A DNA stretch of 64,000 nucleotides, from contig CM048552.1 in the NCBI GenBank assembly GCA_026413225.1, positions 200,645,553 to 200,709,552 on the forward strand, in the 5' to 3' direction. This DNA is from Otis tarda. Its lineage: Eukaryota; Chordata; Aves; Otidiformes; Otididae. This document shows, piece by piece, positions 26,401 through 40,360 of this stretch. The position numbers and the translations under genes are program-made. Numbering within the stretch: position 1 is the first letter of the stretch; every line of letters begins with the position of its first letter. The notes under the pieces were generated by a model. That model was not told the DNA's origin. It saw nothing but the letters and a program-made list of their open reading frames with translations, and did not search any database.

Positions 26401-27703
26401 TTTGTTCCACCCTGCATACCTTTTCTCCACTTCTTTTTAGGACTGTATCACAAAGCCAATGGTATAAAGAAGACCATTGCATTGTTAATTATGCTTTGGG
26501 AAAGGCTGTCAGCTTTCAGAGGCAATGATCAAATGCCTTCAAATATCCTTTTTTCCACCTGCTCTATAGAATCCAGTCTAGCCAGGATATTATTCAGTAA
26601 CGGGTGGTGTTACAGTCAAAGAAAGGCTTTTTTCCTTCCTTATTGGATGTGAATTATTCTCCTGAAATTTATGTCTGTTTTCCAGTAAAACCAACAGTTT
26701 AAACAGACATTCTTAAGGGCAGATAAAGCCATGTCTTCCTCCCCGTAAGTGAGTGTAATTTTTTTTTTTTTTAAGGAGAAGAAAAATAATGTTTGATATG
26801 AAACATCTATCAAACTAATCCAAAGAAGCAATTAGTTCAGTGGATATAAGAGGATTAGGTTATTCAGGGCTGTGTACACAGCCCCCTAAAACAGTGCCTT
26901 TTAAATACTGAGATCCTCTGTCAGTTATTCCCAACAAGTTATGCAGCTAATTATAATAAAAATAAGATCCAAAATACATATAACAACGTAATTCCATGGA
27001 AAAATATTGTTGTTTAAAAAACAACCCTCAAGGTCAGCGTGCATCAGTAAAGAGAACGAAAATTCCCATGTGATTTGCTAGGAGGTAATTCAGGTGGATA
27101 TTGTGACAATTAAGAATTTCCAGGATTTTAAAGTTTTATTATGAGGATAAACCTGATTTTAAAAAGTAACGTGGTGATTTAAAATTACTTAAAATTGACG
27201 GATTAGATGTTTTGCCCCAGAATCTGTGCTGTGTAGTGGTGTTTTATTGAAGCACTATGCATGGATTCTGTTTTCTAGAGGGAGGTATCTGGTGCCATTT
27301 GAAAAGCCTTTAGTATCCTGTTAGGCCTTCAGATGCTACTGTGGAAGAGCATAGCTCTTCTACAAGTCAGTCAGCACCAATGGATTCTCTAGAATACCTC
27401 CAATCTTACATATATTTTAATAACTGAATCATACCATATATCCTCCAAATAATAATTAAAAAAAAAAAAAAAGTGACATCCAGACCAGCTTCTGCATCTT
27501 TGCCATTTCTATGTTGCTGAGCTGATAAGAGGATAAGGTCAGCTGAGTGCTAAGGAGAGCCTCATACCTCTTCAGCCAACTCCTCCAGCACCTGTAGCCC
27601 TGTCTACTCCCAGATGTATAGAAGAGATACTCCATTGATTACCCTGTCAGTGGGGCAAGTTGCAGCTTTGGGAGCTAAACAATCACACAGAATGCTCCAT
27701 CCC
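23451..27703. other. Intergenic DNA, no gene seen
   Basis: AT-rich DNA with a 20-base A run at 24292-24311, T runs near 26213-26227 and 26760-26772, and a two-copy 21-bp tandem repeat at 25246-25287. Open frames stay short and unrecognised. Confidence 0.6.
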
Positions 27704-28482
27704 ATAGAATCATAGAACGGTTAGGGTTGGAAGGGACCTTCAAAGGTCATCTAGTCCAACCCTCATGCCATAGGCAGGGACATTTTTCACTAGATCAGGT
27801 GGCTAAAAGCCACATCCAACATGACTTTCAGCATTTCCAGTGATGCAGCATCCACAAATTGTGTGGGAAACCTGTTCCAGTGTCTCACCACCCTCATTGT
27901 AGGTAATTTCTTCCTTATGTCCAATCTAAGCCTACCCTCTTTCAGTTTAAAACTGAAGGCCCCTTATCTTGTTACTATAGGCCTTGGTAAAATGTCTCTC
28001 CCCATCTTTCTTGTAGGCCCCCTTGAGGTACTGGAAGGCCGCTACCAGGTCTCCCTGGAGCCTCCTCTTCTCCAGGCTGAGCAGCCCCAACTCTCTCAGC
28101 CTGTCCTCATAGGAGAGGTGCTCCAGCCCTCTGGTCATCTTTGTGGCCCTCCTCTGGACCCACTCTTTCTTGTACTGGGGACCCCAGGGCAAGTACTGGA
28201 GTACTGAGATGCAGTACTCCAGGTGAGATCTCATGAGAGTGGAGTAGAGGGGGAGAATCACCTCCCTCGACCTGCTGGCCACGCTTCTTTTGATGCAGCC
28301 CAGGATGCGGTTGGCTTTCCGGGTTGCAAGCACACATTGCTGGCTCATGTTAAGCTTCTTGTCTACCAGTATCCCCAAGTCCATTTCCTCAGAGCTGCTC
28401 TCAATCCATTCATCTCCCTGCCTGTATTGATACTGGGGACCTCCCTGACCCAGGTGCAAGACCTTGCACTTGGCCTTGACAT
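27704..28482 (-). mobile_element. CR1 LINE, 5'-truncated, long 3' part
   Basis: On the minus strand the frame runs from [11 protein letters not shown] through [23 protein letters not shown] and [17 protein letters not shown] to [12 protein letters not shown]. The 3' UTR and tip follow, seen on the + strand as CATAGAATCATAGAACGG. The open frame covers 170 codons. This copy keeps the C-terminal ORF2 block that the copy at 19752 has lost. Confidence 0.95.
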
Positions 28483-31400
28483 TTACTGGGCTGTACAGAA
28501 AATGCTCTTCTGCTGTCAGTGCTCTGATAGTGATTATGCTTAATAAGAAAGAAAAGTAGATAGATGAACATCATTATACTGAAAAAAATAGACATAGTTA
28601 AATAGATAGTAACAAGCTATAGTGATATTTTAATTTAAAAATGCCTATAAAATAAATTACTGGACTTGGATATTTACTTGTCTTCATTGTTCATCTTAAT
28701 AATTTGTTTTCATAATTTTGTAGTAGATATTGGCTAAGTATAAAGATTATGTATCTACAAAATACCATGCATCACCTGATTACCTGTTCATGAACTTGGA
28801 AAAGGGTGGGTTTTTTGTCCTCACTGTGAGGCTTTTGGATTTGAAGAGATTATAGTTAAACTTCTGTACGTGCTCTGTCTTGCCTTACTGCAGCAGTGGC
28901 AATGAAGAAATTGTTCTGTAAAACACTTTCCACTATCTAAAAAACTTCTCTTTTGAACTTTAATTGATATCTTGTCTTTTCCTGTGAAATCTTTGTTCTT
29001 TTGCTTGTAAAGCATGATAATGCAAAATTATTCAAGTAATTTCAAACCTAGCATCTTTATTTTCTAAGTCCTGTCTTATTTTTGTATTTTAGAGGGAATG
29101 GTGTACCTTTTTAAATATAGCTAATTCAACGAATAAAAATTGTTATGATATATGTTATCACCTGCATTTTATAAGTTTCTGGGAAATACTTTAACCACCA
29201 TGCTGTTGCACAAAAGGAAAACCACTACTTCCTCTTATGAAGTCCTGTTGTATGAATACAGTGATCACCGGGTTTGATGCTGTGCACGATTCTGTATGTC
29301 CTCTTAAGATAAGCTAAAGGCACCCCTACCGAGCTGGGCCGCTTATCAGCATGGACTGTGAGAATGCCTGCTCTCTGGAAAGGGTTTCTTAATGAGTCAG
29401 AAGCCAAACCTTTCAGCCTCCATAAAAGATTGACATGTGTCTGGTCTTACCCAGGATGAGAATACAAAGCATCTGCTGACCATTACTCTTAAGAGGGATG
29501 GGATTAGGGTCTGCATTTCTGCACTTGAATGTCTGAATTCCACCTAGCCCTGCTGAGATGTCTGAATCTTTCATAGAGTTGAGGATGAATATTCCCATAT
29601 ATCAGTTCCACCTGGAAAATAATCTGGTTCTTCTCTTAGAACCCCCACATTCCGTCTGAACCCCTTGAAACCAGTGGTCAAAAATTGTGCATGAGGTACA
29701 ATACTGACCTGATGTAATTCATAAAAAAAAAAAAAGAAAACAAGGATGGATTTCTAACAGCAGTGAGGCAGCCCGAAAGCTTGGATCTTGACAGTGGCAT
29801 CAATCAACCATGAAAAAAATTGAAGTTATCGCTTTTTACCACATAACAAATTTTGTAAAAAATCTATAGAAAGAGTAAAAGGAAAAAGAGCAGAGAGATA
29901 TACTTGGCACATCTAAAAGAACACCTGGTAGATTTTCAGAGGAATTTGGAGTTGGCTTAGCTCTTTGCAAATAATCCATTTTTAGTGACTTCAGCTTTTT
30001 TATTTTTCTGATACAGCACTCTAAATATATTTTCAAAAGCTTCATTTTCTTTAAGGCAATTATATTAGTTCAACCTTTGAAAATTTACAGTTTTCTTAGC
30101 CAATTTCAGACAGCAAACCTCTAGCAAATCTACTGCCTGATACTTTGGTTTAGGTTAGTGCTATTTGTTGATGCTCAAACAAGACACGTAGAAAAATATT
30201 CAGCATCATTCATTAATTTTGCTGATTCCTATTTAATACTGAGCGTCTTAAATCCAATGGATAACAAATGGACAAAAATAACTACAATGAACAGACAAAT
30301 CACATGGTCCAATCTCTAAGAATAAGCAATGATAAAATTTGAAAAATAGTTTCACCGAAGCATAGCTTTTTACATGCTACTATGTAAATGGCTTTGCATA
30401 CTTATGGTAACATAAAATAATAATAGCTTACAAGCTACAGTGAAAAAATGCACTGTGCATTACAGGTTGTCATGGTGAATGCAAAATTCACATGTTCTTT
30501 TCACATAACAGTACCACATGCATCTGAAGAAGAGGAAGTATTTATTTATACGTATTTTTTACATTTTTCTTAGTTGAGTTTGCTCAAAGTGATTTTTTTC
30601 TTAATTTTTTTTTTTTTGCCCTCCATTGTTTTCTGGAAGTTTTGTCTTGATTTGCTTTTTTATGTTGGTTTACACCATTGGTGTTACAATATCCTGAGAA
30701 GCTGGGATACAGAGCAAAGCACTATTTAAAAGCCTTTTAGTAAGATTTCCCTCTCTTATGCCACTGTGGCTCATCAGCATTCCCATTCAGCAAAATAATT
30801 AAGTGAGTGCCTAAACTGAGGCTTGTGGGTTCAGTTTGAAGACGCATGCTGTAGGGTTTAAAATAAGGCTCAACGCATTTTTCAGATTCAGGGCCTCATT
30901 AGTTACCACATTTGAGGTATGCGGTATTAAAGTGCCACGGAAGAACGCCCAGCATTAATGTAATCACAGCCATCTGAGAAGACAGGCATGGAAAAGTCTG
31001 TACATAATGGCAATGCTTTTTATTAGTCCAAACAGTATAGCTGGAAAAGTAGGAAAGATGAAGAAGAGCCTTTACACAAAATTCTTTACAATTGTATGGC
31101 TTGCCAGTGTTGCAGAATTTCTGCCTCCCTTGAGTGAATGCGTAGTGAGAAAACTAAGGTGACTTGGATATCACTTAATGGGACGCAAGCTCCTACAGCC
31201 CAGAAGCTCCTGTTAGCTGAGTGATGTGTATAAATTCCTTTTACAAACTACATTGGGCTTTTCTTTGCCTATGCAGAAAGTTTCAAAATTTTTACTATAA
31301 AATTTTCTTATGCATCTTGTAGAATGTATACTACTACAAGTGCCATTTAGCATTCAAGGATAAGACACTCTGCAACTGAAGTAATTTTTAATATCTGTTA

Positions 31401-34400
31401 TAAAGTCTTTATAAAATAAAAGACAGATTTTAGTATCTTTCCTATTTCTGTTTTGCTGCAAAGAAAGTGAATTTTTCCATCTCTAACTTTTGGCAGTGTC
31501 TTGCTGCTGTCATCCATAAAGCAAAGAAAGCTGCATGCGATGGCTCCATATTCTCTAACAAAAAAAAAAAAGATTACCAAATCATTGCACAAAAGACTGA
31601 AAAATAACCCCAACAAATAACAAGTCTAGCAGCAAGATGAGCTTTGGAAAAATCCCACTTATGCCTTAAGAACCGAGATTGCAATTATTTATACATCACC
31701 TGTCTTGCCTTCTAGGAAACTATCTATGTACTGAATCTCAGGGAGAGCACAAGAAACGTTACTGAATTGCACACTGTTGGGGCTTTATATGATATACAGG
31801 CAACTTTATAAAGAATGTAGAGGACTAGAATTTAAGTCTGCTAGATACTTGACACAGCTCTTCTACTGATGTGCCTTATGATCCATTTAGCACCTTTGAA
31901 CTTGCATGTACCAGTCTTTAAAGAGACTGTCCTGAAGTCTTCCTAACTCACAGGGCCCTGAGAATCTAAGAAATAATATTTGCAATGTAGATTCCTATCC
32001 TAGGATAGCAAGTGCTTGATGTGACTTGAATGTAACTTGATTAGGAAACGTACTAGAGCACATGAGGCTAAGAATTAGGTGCCCAAATACCTTTAAAAAT
32101 TTGTCCCCTGCACTATATGTGTATTTAAATTTAGATATTTCCTTATACACCATCTGAGACTAGAACAGTGATGCTAAATGTGGCAATGCAATTTCCAAGA
32201 TAACCAGTCATGCTCAACTGGATAGAAGGAGCGAGTAAAGAACCTCTACTTCATGAACAGCAATTCATTTTTAGTTTCTTACATTGTTCTGCTTTTTATT
32301 ATACATCACATTTTATAATAAATCTGAGCTACTTCTAAAGAGAAATATTTTCTAAAAGACTGGTTCCAACCACTAAGGTTTTAATCCTGATTTAGGGTAG
32401 GAGTTTAGTCTACCTGATCTTTTGCAGTACTTTTGCCCTATTTTTTTTTTTTTGGATGCCTACCCTATCTTCAAAGAATTTTTACTTCAGTTTTGCATAC
32501 CAATAGCAGATTAATTGATTAATGAACTAAATCAACCATCTTTGACTCAAAAGAGAGACAAATTCATCACCTTTTAAAATCTTGAATAGAAAACTAAGTG
32601 CAAATTTCTTCATGGAAAATACCGTAGAAGTTATGTTGTGAGAAAGAAATAACATTAGTGCTCAGTGGCTTTTTCAGAGTTTGCAATGATAGCCTCTTTC
32701 TGTGCTACCGGGAAAAGCTCAAGATGATACTATACCTTAAACCTGGAAGACTTCCTGGTGGATCATGCTGCTGCTCTGTGACGTATCAGTCAAGAACACA
32801 ATAGGTCATAATTTTAAAGAAACTGTCATGGTGGGAGAAGTTCCCACTTTACTATTTATTAATTATTGTCTTCTGAATATGGAAGCATGCCAATACATTT
32901 AATATTCTTTGCTCCAATTGAAACTGTTTCACTATTTGCTCAATTCAGACACAAATAAGGGGAGAAGTAAATGTAATCCCAAAGTCCCCAAACCAGGTAT
33001 CCATTCACTGTAACTAAAAATGGAGCACACTGCAGATCTCATAACTTCCAGTCTGATTACTAGACTATTGGGCAGCATTTCCCATTATGTATTTAATTTA
33101 ATCTTGCTTCATATTTCCCAATGAATAGGAAGAGAATAAGAATATTTTTTACAAAGACTATTTCACATTTACACGTACTAGAAATTACCACAGGAAAGAA
33201 TCACACTATAATTAGGATTAGGTTTTGTCTAAAGCTCTAGGCATAGCAGATAAAAGGCTGCAGTTGTAATACTTTCTGCTACGCAAGTATGAAAGGTTTA
33301 TTTCATGCCACAATAATCCTTACCTCTCACTTACACAATGAGCACCGTCTCCTGATCATAGTGCCTCACCTTTCTCCTATAGCCATGAAATAATTTAACA
33401 CAGTGATATTCTCTTGTTCCCATCATTCTATGGGAATATACCCTCAGTAATTCAAATTAATTGTTCTTTTGGTTTGGCTTTGGTTTAAATTCTGTTTTAA
33501 ACTTGGATATTTTCACTACTGATGAATCATTCCATGCTTTCTGTTTGCTCCTGAGTTCTTAGCTTCAGCACATTTTGCGGCAATAAGTTACACTGGTAGT
33601 TCACTTTCCTATCTACTTTTTTAAATACCAGCTTTATTCTTCACATGTCTGCAGCTATGCTTGCTCTGGCATCTCTGAAAGTCCTGCAAATTTGGAGTAA
33701 AACTCAGAAAATTCTCCCCAGAGCATGGGATTAGGCATCTACAGGTTGGGGGCAGAATAAATTACACACAATAGCATTATATTCTTCTTCTGTACATAAT
33801 AATGCTACAAGCATGAGAGATAAAGTAGCTTATTAATGTCACCAGAAGTCTAAGAGTTTTAAGAGATAGTCCAACCTGGTATCATATTCTATTCTTCTTT
33901 TATGCTGAACAGACTGTCTTCTCTGATGTAATGCTGCCAATCTGCCCTTTCCATTTTCTCTTACAGCCAGACTAATTTTTATGTATCTTATGCCCTTTGG
34001 ATCTAAATCTGCTTAGTAGTACTTAGAAGCCAAGTTTCTAGGTGCCTTTGAAATGCTAGAGAAGAGAAAGCCAGACAGATTGTCCAGGGTTCCATTTACC
34101 TTGTATCTACTTTAAAAGAACATTAAATCAATGATTTAAAGCACCTTTGTTAATTACTACTTTCTATAGTTAATTATAGGACAAGATGGCAAAATAGCCT
34201 ACTGAGTCATTTGGATAGACCTTGCAAAGACTTGATCTTCTGCGATGCTATGTTTTGAATTTCAAGTTGAACAGAAAATTCAAAGCTATGATCTGCATTA
34301 GCTAAACACAGCAGCCTTTGGGTTCAGGGCTAATACCTGCGTACACAGGATAATCATCTCCTGCCTTCTAACAATTTTGTGAACACTAACTAGTTGCTGT

Positions 34401-34494
34401 TTACATAACTTTTCAAAATTACACAGTGCTATGTGACTGGCAAGTATAACCTGTCAGTTACAGCACAGAAGGCCCAATAGCTATAGTATTACTG
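28483..34494. other. Intergenic DNA, no gene seen
   Basis: Six kilobases of AT-rich DNA without a recognisable repeat or gene. T runs occur near 30606-30617 and 32442-32453, and an A run near 31560-31571. Frames do not exceed about 75 codons. Conserved non-coding elements could be present but cannot be recognised without alignment. Confidence 0.6.
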
Positions 34495-34590
34495 TGGGAC
34501 ACGGAAACAGATAATTTAATTCCTTACTTTATCACATCCTCCCTGTGTGAAACAAGGCAAGTTACCTCATCTCAGTGCCGGTGTCTACAC
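34495..34590 (+). repeat. MIR-like (CORE-SINE) relic, first half
   Basis: The text TTCCTTACTTTATCACATCC followed by CTGTGTGAAACAAGGCAAGT and TACCTCATCTCAGTGCC aligns by eye with the central part of MIR-type SINEs. Diverged, with no coding content. Confidence 0.5.
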
Positions 34591-34679
34591 TGAACCTGAG
34601 CTGCCTGGTCCCAGCAACGTCACATGCTCATATACTCTGGAGACCTGGTTCCAGATATCTACCTTTTCCTTGTAAGTAA

Positions 34680-35271
34680 TCAAGATGAGAAGCGTGACCA
34701 GCAGGTCAAGGGAGGTGATTCTTCCCCTCTACTCTGCCCTGGTGAGACCCCACCTGGAGTACTGTGTCCAGTTCTGGAGCCCCCAACATAAGAAGGACAT
34801 GGACCAGTTGGAGAAGGTCCAGAGGAGGGCCACGAAGATGATAAAAGGGCTGGAGCACCTCTCCTATGAGGACAGGCTGAGAGAGTTGGGGCTGTTCAGC
34901 CTGGAGAACAGGAGGCTCCGGGGAGACCTGATAGCAGTCTTCCAGTACCTCAAGGGGGCCTATAAGAAAGATGGGGAGAGGCTGTTCAGTAGGGCCTGTT
35001 GTGATAGGACAAGGGGTAATGGTTTTAAGATAGAGGGAGGTAGATTTAGATTGGATATTAGGAAAAAAATTTTTACAATGTGAGTTGTAGAACACTGGAA
35101 CAGGTTGCCCAGAGAGGTGGTGTAAGCCTCATCCCTGGAACGTTCAAGGCCAGGCTGGATGAGGCTCTGAGGAACCTGATCTAGTCGGGGATGTCCCTGC
35201 TCCTTGCAGGGGGGTTGGACTAGATGACCTTTGAAGGTCCCTTCCAACTCTAACTATTCTATAATTCTATG
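34680..35271 (+). mobile_element. CR1 LINE, 5'-truncated, comparatively young
   Basis: The frame from about 34685 to 35083 encodes [59 protein letters not shown] and [13 protein letters not shown] 3' UTR with GGGATGTCCCTGCTCCTTGC and terminal octamers (ATTCTATAATTCTATGA) follows. It is one of the best-preserved CR1 fragments in the window. Confidence 0.95.
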
Positions 35272-35599
35272 AGGACCAACTAAACATCCCACCTTCCCTT
35301 GTAAATTGTAAATCATTCCCTTCTAAGAAGAATTGTGGGCTCTTTTGCATACATGATATTAGTCCTGTGATGTCACTGCAAAGGCAGGCAAGAAATATGA
35401 AAATGGCCAGACATGCTGCTGGGGTGGATCTGCTGTCACTGCAGATAAGGGTGCCTTTGGATGCACTTTACCATCCAGAAGGTACTAGAGGTTTTCCTGC
35501 TGTGTGCAGCAGCTGGCTTACCCTAAACCTGGCCCTTGCATCACTCTTTGTGGTCAACTGATGAATCTGCTTTCAAAAACCAGCATACATAAACCTATG

Positions 35600-35720
35600 T
35601 TTTCCAGTCCTCCTTCTGTAAAATGATGGCAGAATACAATTAATAATGCCTAACAGAGGTATTATGGAGACAAACATATTTTGAAAATGGCTCAGATACT
35701 ATTGTAGATGAGGACTATAA
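35600..35720 (+). repeat. MIR-like relic, possible second half
   Basis: TTCTGTAAAATGATGGCAGA, TAATAATGCCTAACAGAGGT and GGCTCAGATACTATTGTAG follow the order of the MIR/CORE-SINE 3' half (CTGTAAAATGGG, then ACCTCACAGGG, then TTTGAGATCC...). It could be the continuation of the 34495 fragment across the CR1 insertion. Confidence 0.45.
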
Positions 35721-38638
35721 GTATATATATTTTAGTACTAGTAAAAAAAAGAACTGTAGATAGTTACATGTGTTATCTGCAAACATAAATATTTGCATAA
35801 TGATCCAAGAGGAAATCTAATACTTCTGAAATGCATCCAGATGGTGTCATCTCTAAAGCATTCAGATAATAATCCTTATAGTTGATAGACTCAGATCTCC
35901 AACTTCTATATGTATGTTCTCCAGTACTTACAAACCTAAAAACATAGACACCAAAATCATAATCTCGATTACAAAAAGAATATAATAAACTGTCTTCTTC
36001 CATTCACTGGGACAGCTGGGGTCCAGCTGGGTTCATCCACGAAAGCTTTTCCATATGCAGAAGGATTAGGTCTTAGAGCAATAAAAGGTGAATCACTGAT
36101 GATTTCAAGAACTAAAGACCAGAGAGGATGGCTACAAGGTCTTCATTAAGTTGGCGATCAACATCTGACTCATCAGATAGTAAGTAGAAAGTTTGCAAGG
36201 CCCTGCTCTTTAGCAAATAATTTATCAATGTTAACCTTACATATGGGCCTATTACTAATCACATTAGTTCAACTGGATGTGAATTAGCCACACAATTTTG
36301 GCTAAGGGAATGGTAATGTACTGTGCTGAATATGGTTTCTCTGTCATCCAAGGATTAATTGCCTGATTGACACAGACCAATGAAATGAGAAAAAAGAAAA
36401 TCCTTTTGGTTCGATTGGGATTTGGATTAAATACTAACAAAATATGTATTGAGGAAATCGGTTATATGTGATTTTGTTTTGGTCCATAATTAAATTGAAG
36501 TTTTTATTTCTTCCTCTGTAGATCACTGCTGATATTTTATAGCAGGACATGAAAGAACTACTTTCCTTCCATGTTTTTTAGAGTAGAGCTCATTTTGCAG
36601 GAGATGACACATGAAGAAAGAGTTGGACCATGTCAAGGCAATCAAATATAACCACAACACAGGAATTTTTCAGTTGTCTAGGGACAGCTTTTTTCCTTTA
36701 ACCTAAAAGAAATGATACATGTTACGAGGCTTATAATGAAGATGGAAACATAACGATCTGCAGTATAAAACTAAGTTGCTTTTCAATTACATTAAAGCTC
36801 ATTATAAATTCATCTCTTTTACAACATATTTTACAGAAAACAAAAAGCTTCATGAGAAAGCTTTATGGGACCGTGATGACAGCACAGTGTTCTGATTCTG
36901 AATCACATCCTTTTCTTTAATGAATTAAATATAGAGTGGAAAATACAAAGTAAAATACTGAGAAAAAAACAAGACACTAAAAATAAGTTCACCAAAGTAC
37001 TAAATGAGAGTAAAATGAATCAAATCTTTAAATGTCATCTTATTAAGTAGATGAACTTGCAAAAGCTGCCTTAATCAAAAAGAGTAGAGAAAATATATCA
37101 GAAAGGGCAAGCATGGGGATCTCAGTATTTCGAGTTTGCCCTTTGTACCTTTTACACTGCAAAAGTGAAGGATGAAGGGGCAACACTGAAAGGCTAAGAA
37201 TAGGGTCTCTCAGCACAAAAAGAGCAAAGGGATAAAGAGAATACAAAAGATGACAGCACTTGGATAAAAGCCAGTCATATAAAGATGCATATAAAGCACA
37301 GAATAATAGAAGAGACTGGCAGACATCCCAAATCAATTAAGGAACATTATTACAGCATAGGCCAATATACTTGCCTTCAGAAAGCCTAAGATGTGGATAA
37401 CAAAGTTCGAGAATAGCTACCAAAAAAAAAGGAAGAAAATGTGAATTCGGGGAGGTAGGAGGAAAATGAAGGCAATGTTAATCATAAATCAAAGGAAGTC
37501 AGAAATGTATTGCGATTGCACTAACTCTGTTTGACGCCTCTGCATGACCTACACAGGTTCTCAAATTACTGATTACAGACTGTACCTAAGACAGGAATTC
37601 AGTGAGAGCAGAACATACTGAGACACCTTGTCCTGCAACCAGGCAGACTGTCACTTGAGGTTCAGTACTCCTGAAAAGATATAAACTGATGTAAACTCCC
37701 AAGAGCTTAATCTACTAAAATGGTGAGATATTCTTACCAAACCAGGTATGTCTAACATTATGGATTTCCATTTTTAAATGCATAATGTTTCATGAAAACT
37801 AACAAAAAACTAAAACTGAACTCCAGCTCATAAATCAGTTCTAGTTATAAACAAGCCCAAGGCCATTTCAATCACGTCCTCAGGAAGGGAAAAATTATTA
37901 CCTTGGGTATCTTAAAACTTGGGATGAATATAAAGTAATCAATATATGCTGTGCATGGCAGTTCAACATATGTTAATAATCAGCTGCTTGGGGTACAGCT
38001 AATAATTACTTACTTGGACTGCTGTTGATGGCTGGCAATCGCGTTGAGGCTGTATTTGACAATATGCATCAACTGACAGGAAGTAAAACTATTAAAATAA
38101 TCTACTGTTCAACTTTTATGAATAACAAACTAACATTTTTTATTTGATTCTTTAAACCATAGCTCCTTCCATTGCAATTATGGACTGAATTCCAAGCTAA
38201 GAAAGCAAGTCTTCCTTGGATTCAGTTTTTTCTTTGTGCTTCTCAAATATCTAATGTAGGAGCAATGCTTCTCAATTTTCATCTAAATCTCTGTTTACAC
38301 TATTTAAAGTTTAACAGACTTAGAAGGGAACTGTCAGGCAAACAGAAATTCTCCCTTACACTTAATTTGCTTTTCTTCTGTGCCTTTTGCAACAGAATTT
38401 AGAAAAATGCATTAATACTCCTTCTGTATAGAGTATTGTGAAAATATTCTTATATTGTTTGTGAAAACACTAAGAAAATATGATTTTTAAAATGGTCAGA
38501 TTACAAATCATAGATTAGCTACCCACTTCACAGTCACAGAGCTAGGTTACTGGAACTGAGCTCCTTCTCATCACTGGCTAGATCTGATGATGAACCTAAA
38601 ATAGGGTCTATCTCTTCTGCAAATATATTAGAAAACTG
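35721..38638. other. Intergenic DNA, no gene seen
   Basis: AT-rich DNA with no recognised gene or mobile element. The longest frame (37043-37336, minus, 97 codons) is hydrophobic and Leu/Ser-rich but resembles nothing known and has no supporting features. Confidence 0.55.
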
Positions 38639-38660
38639 CGTGTGTGTGTGTGTGTGTGTG
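38639..38660. repeat. (TG)n microsatellite
   Basis: Ten uninterrupted TG units at 38641-38660, preceded by CG, followed by CAGGTGTGT. A typical potentially polymorphic dinucleotide repeat. Confidence 0.95.
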
Positions 38661-40233
38661 CAGGTGTGTACAGGAAATTACTCTAACAAACAGTAAATAA
38701 CCAGTACTGTGTGAACAGGTAACTGTCAGCTGTAAGAGTACAGTCAAGATGAGCGCATAACTTCCAATACAGAATCTTACGCAAACACCACTGTTTCCAA
38801 TTACTCAAATTCCTTCCCTGTTAAAACTGAGGTTTGATCAGAAAACACTGTTTGAATGCTTTCATAAAATCTGCAGTAAACCTCTTTTGTCTCTTTTTAT
38901 CCAAGAAAGATCCCGACCATTTTGCCCTCTACAAATTGTTCCTTTCAGATCTGTCACTCACCTGACTTTGTTCCAGACTAGTTTACTTTGACAACTGACT
39001 GAAGACCAGAGCAGCAGATTCTGTAGTCCTGAATTGTTAAGCAACAATATTTCTTTCATAGGTACATATTTTTCAGTTTCTTTATTGGAGTTTTTGCTCG
39101 GTGTCTTAGATTTGCACCAATACCACAATGTGCTCAGCCTAAACCAGCTGTCTATGTGTAGCATTCACTGTGCAGCATGTCACTTTTCGCCATGCAGATT
39201 TGCACAGGGTAAATTCAGACGTCAGTTTGCTAAATACAATTCATTCCCAGCTCCACTGACTTTTGATACAGGACAGCTGCCAGCATTGCCATACAAACAG
39301 CAGATTTCTCCAAAACATCTCTCTAACATGGTGAGTAGTCCCACAGTCCTTACTGTGGGTGAGGAATGGTAAGTATGCAAATATGCATAATCATGTGCTG
39401 ACCTGGTCAGTGTTACTGGAATGGCTAAAAAGTTCATGGTCCATTTCTCCTTTCCCTTCCCAAGTAAATTTGCAACTGCAATAGACACAATTGTAATGCC
39501 TAGATATCTACTGTAGCTGGAGATGATGCACTCTTCTGAAAATCAGGTTTCCAAAATTAGTAGGCAATTTTGAAAATACAGGTCTAAATCAGATTTCTGG
39601 TGTCCTGCAGTAAACTAAATCAAGTCAGGCTCAGAATTCCCGTCTCCAAAGCCCATTTCCAATATGTTAGATGTTAATGTCGTGCCTAGGAAGGTCACCA
39701 AATTCTCATGCACTGTTCAGTGGGTTCATAATGGCTAATAAGAAGCTCACATAATCTGTCCCCGCTTTTCCATCACCATACAGCCAGAGTGAGCCTACAG
39801 AAGAGCCTCTAATGCCTGATCCTGCTGTCTTCCACCATCCAGGACAGCTTCCGAGCAAGGAAAGTGCAGATGAAAGGAAGTTAGGAAGGAAAGGCAATGG
39901 TAGCTAATGCGGTTTGGTGAGAGTGAAAGATTTCTTGTTGCTTATACAATATCCCTAAGACTTACACCAGGAGGAGACATGAAAGAGGCCTTATAAGTTT
40001 AACATAAACTGTATCTGAGGAACTGTGAATCAAGTGGTACAATCACCTCCTGCCAGACACTGCAATCCCTGAGAAGTTTTAAGTGACAATATCACACAAA
40101 CAGTTTTAAGTGCTTCCCTTTTACACAAGTCTGTAACAGCAGCATGCAAAGTCATTGCCCTGTATGCTGTATGTATGGTACAGTGCAGCTTTGCCAGGAA
40201 GAATCAGAGAGAAAATCTTGTTAGAGATTTTAG
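38661..40233. other. Intergenic DNA, no gene seen
   Basis: AT-rich DNA without recognised repeats. Frames of up to 112 codons (39034-39372) lack a recognisable domain. Confidence 0.55.
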
Positions 40234-40360
40234 CCTAATGAGTTAAACACTGACTTGGACTGCCATTTGTTACCTGATCATTCTGTGCCATGTGACATTG
40301 GACAAACAATTTAAACCAATGTTTTCCCTATCTCTACAGTGTGAATGTTAACAAACACCT
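40234..40360 (+). repeat. MIR-like (CORE-SINE) relic
   Basis: AATGAGTTAAACACTGACTTGG, then CTGTGCCATGTGACATTGG, ACAAACAATTTAAACC and TTTTCCCTATCTCTACAG follow the MIR consensus order (tag, CTGTGTGACCTTGGGCAAG, TTAACC, TTCCCCATCTGT). Diverged. Confidence 0.5.
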
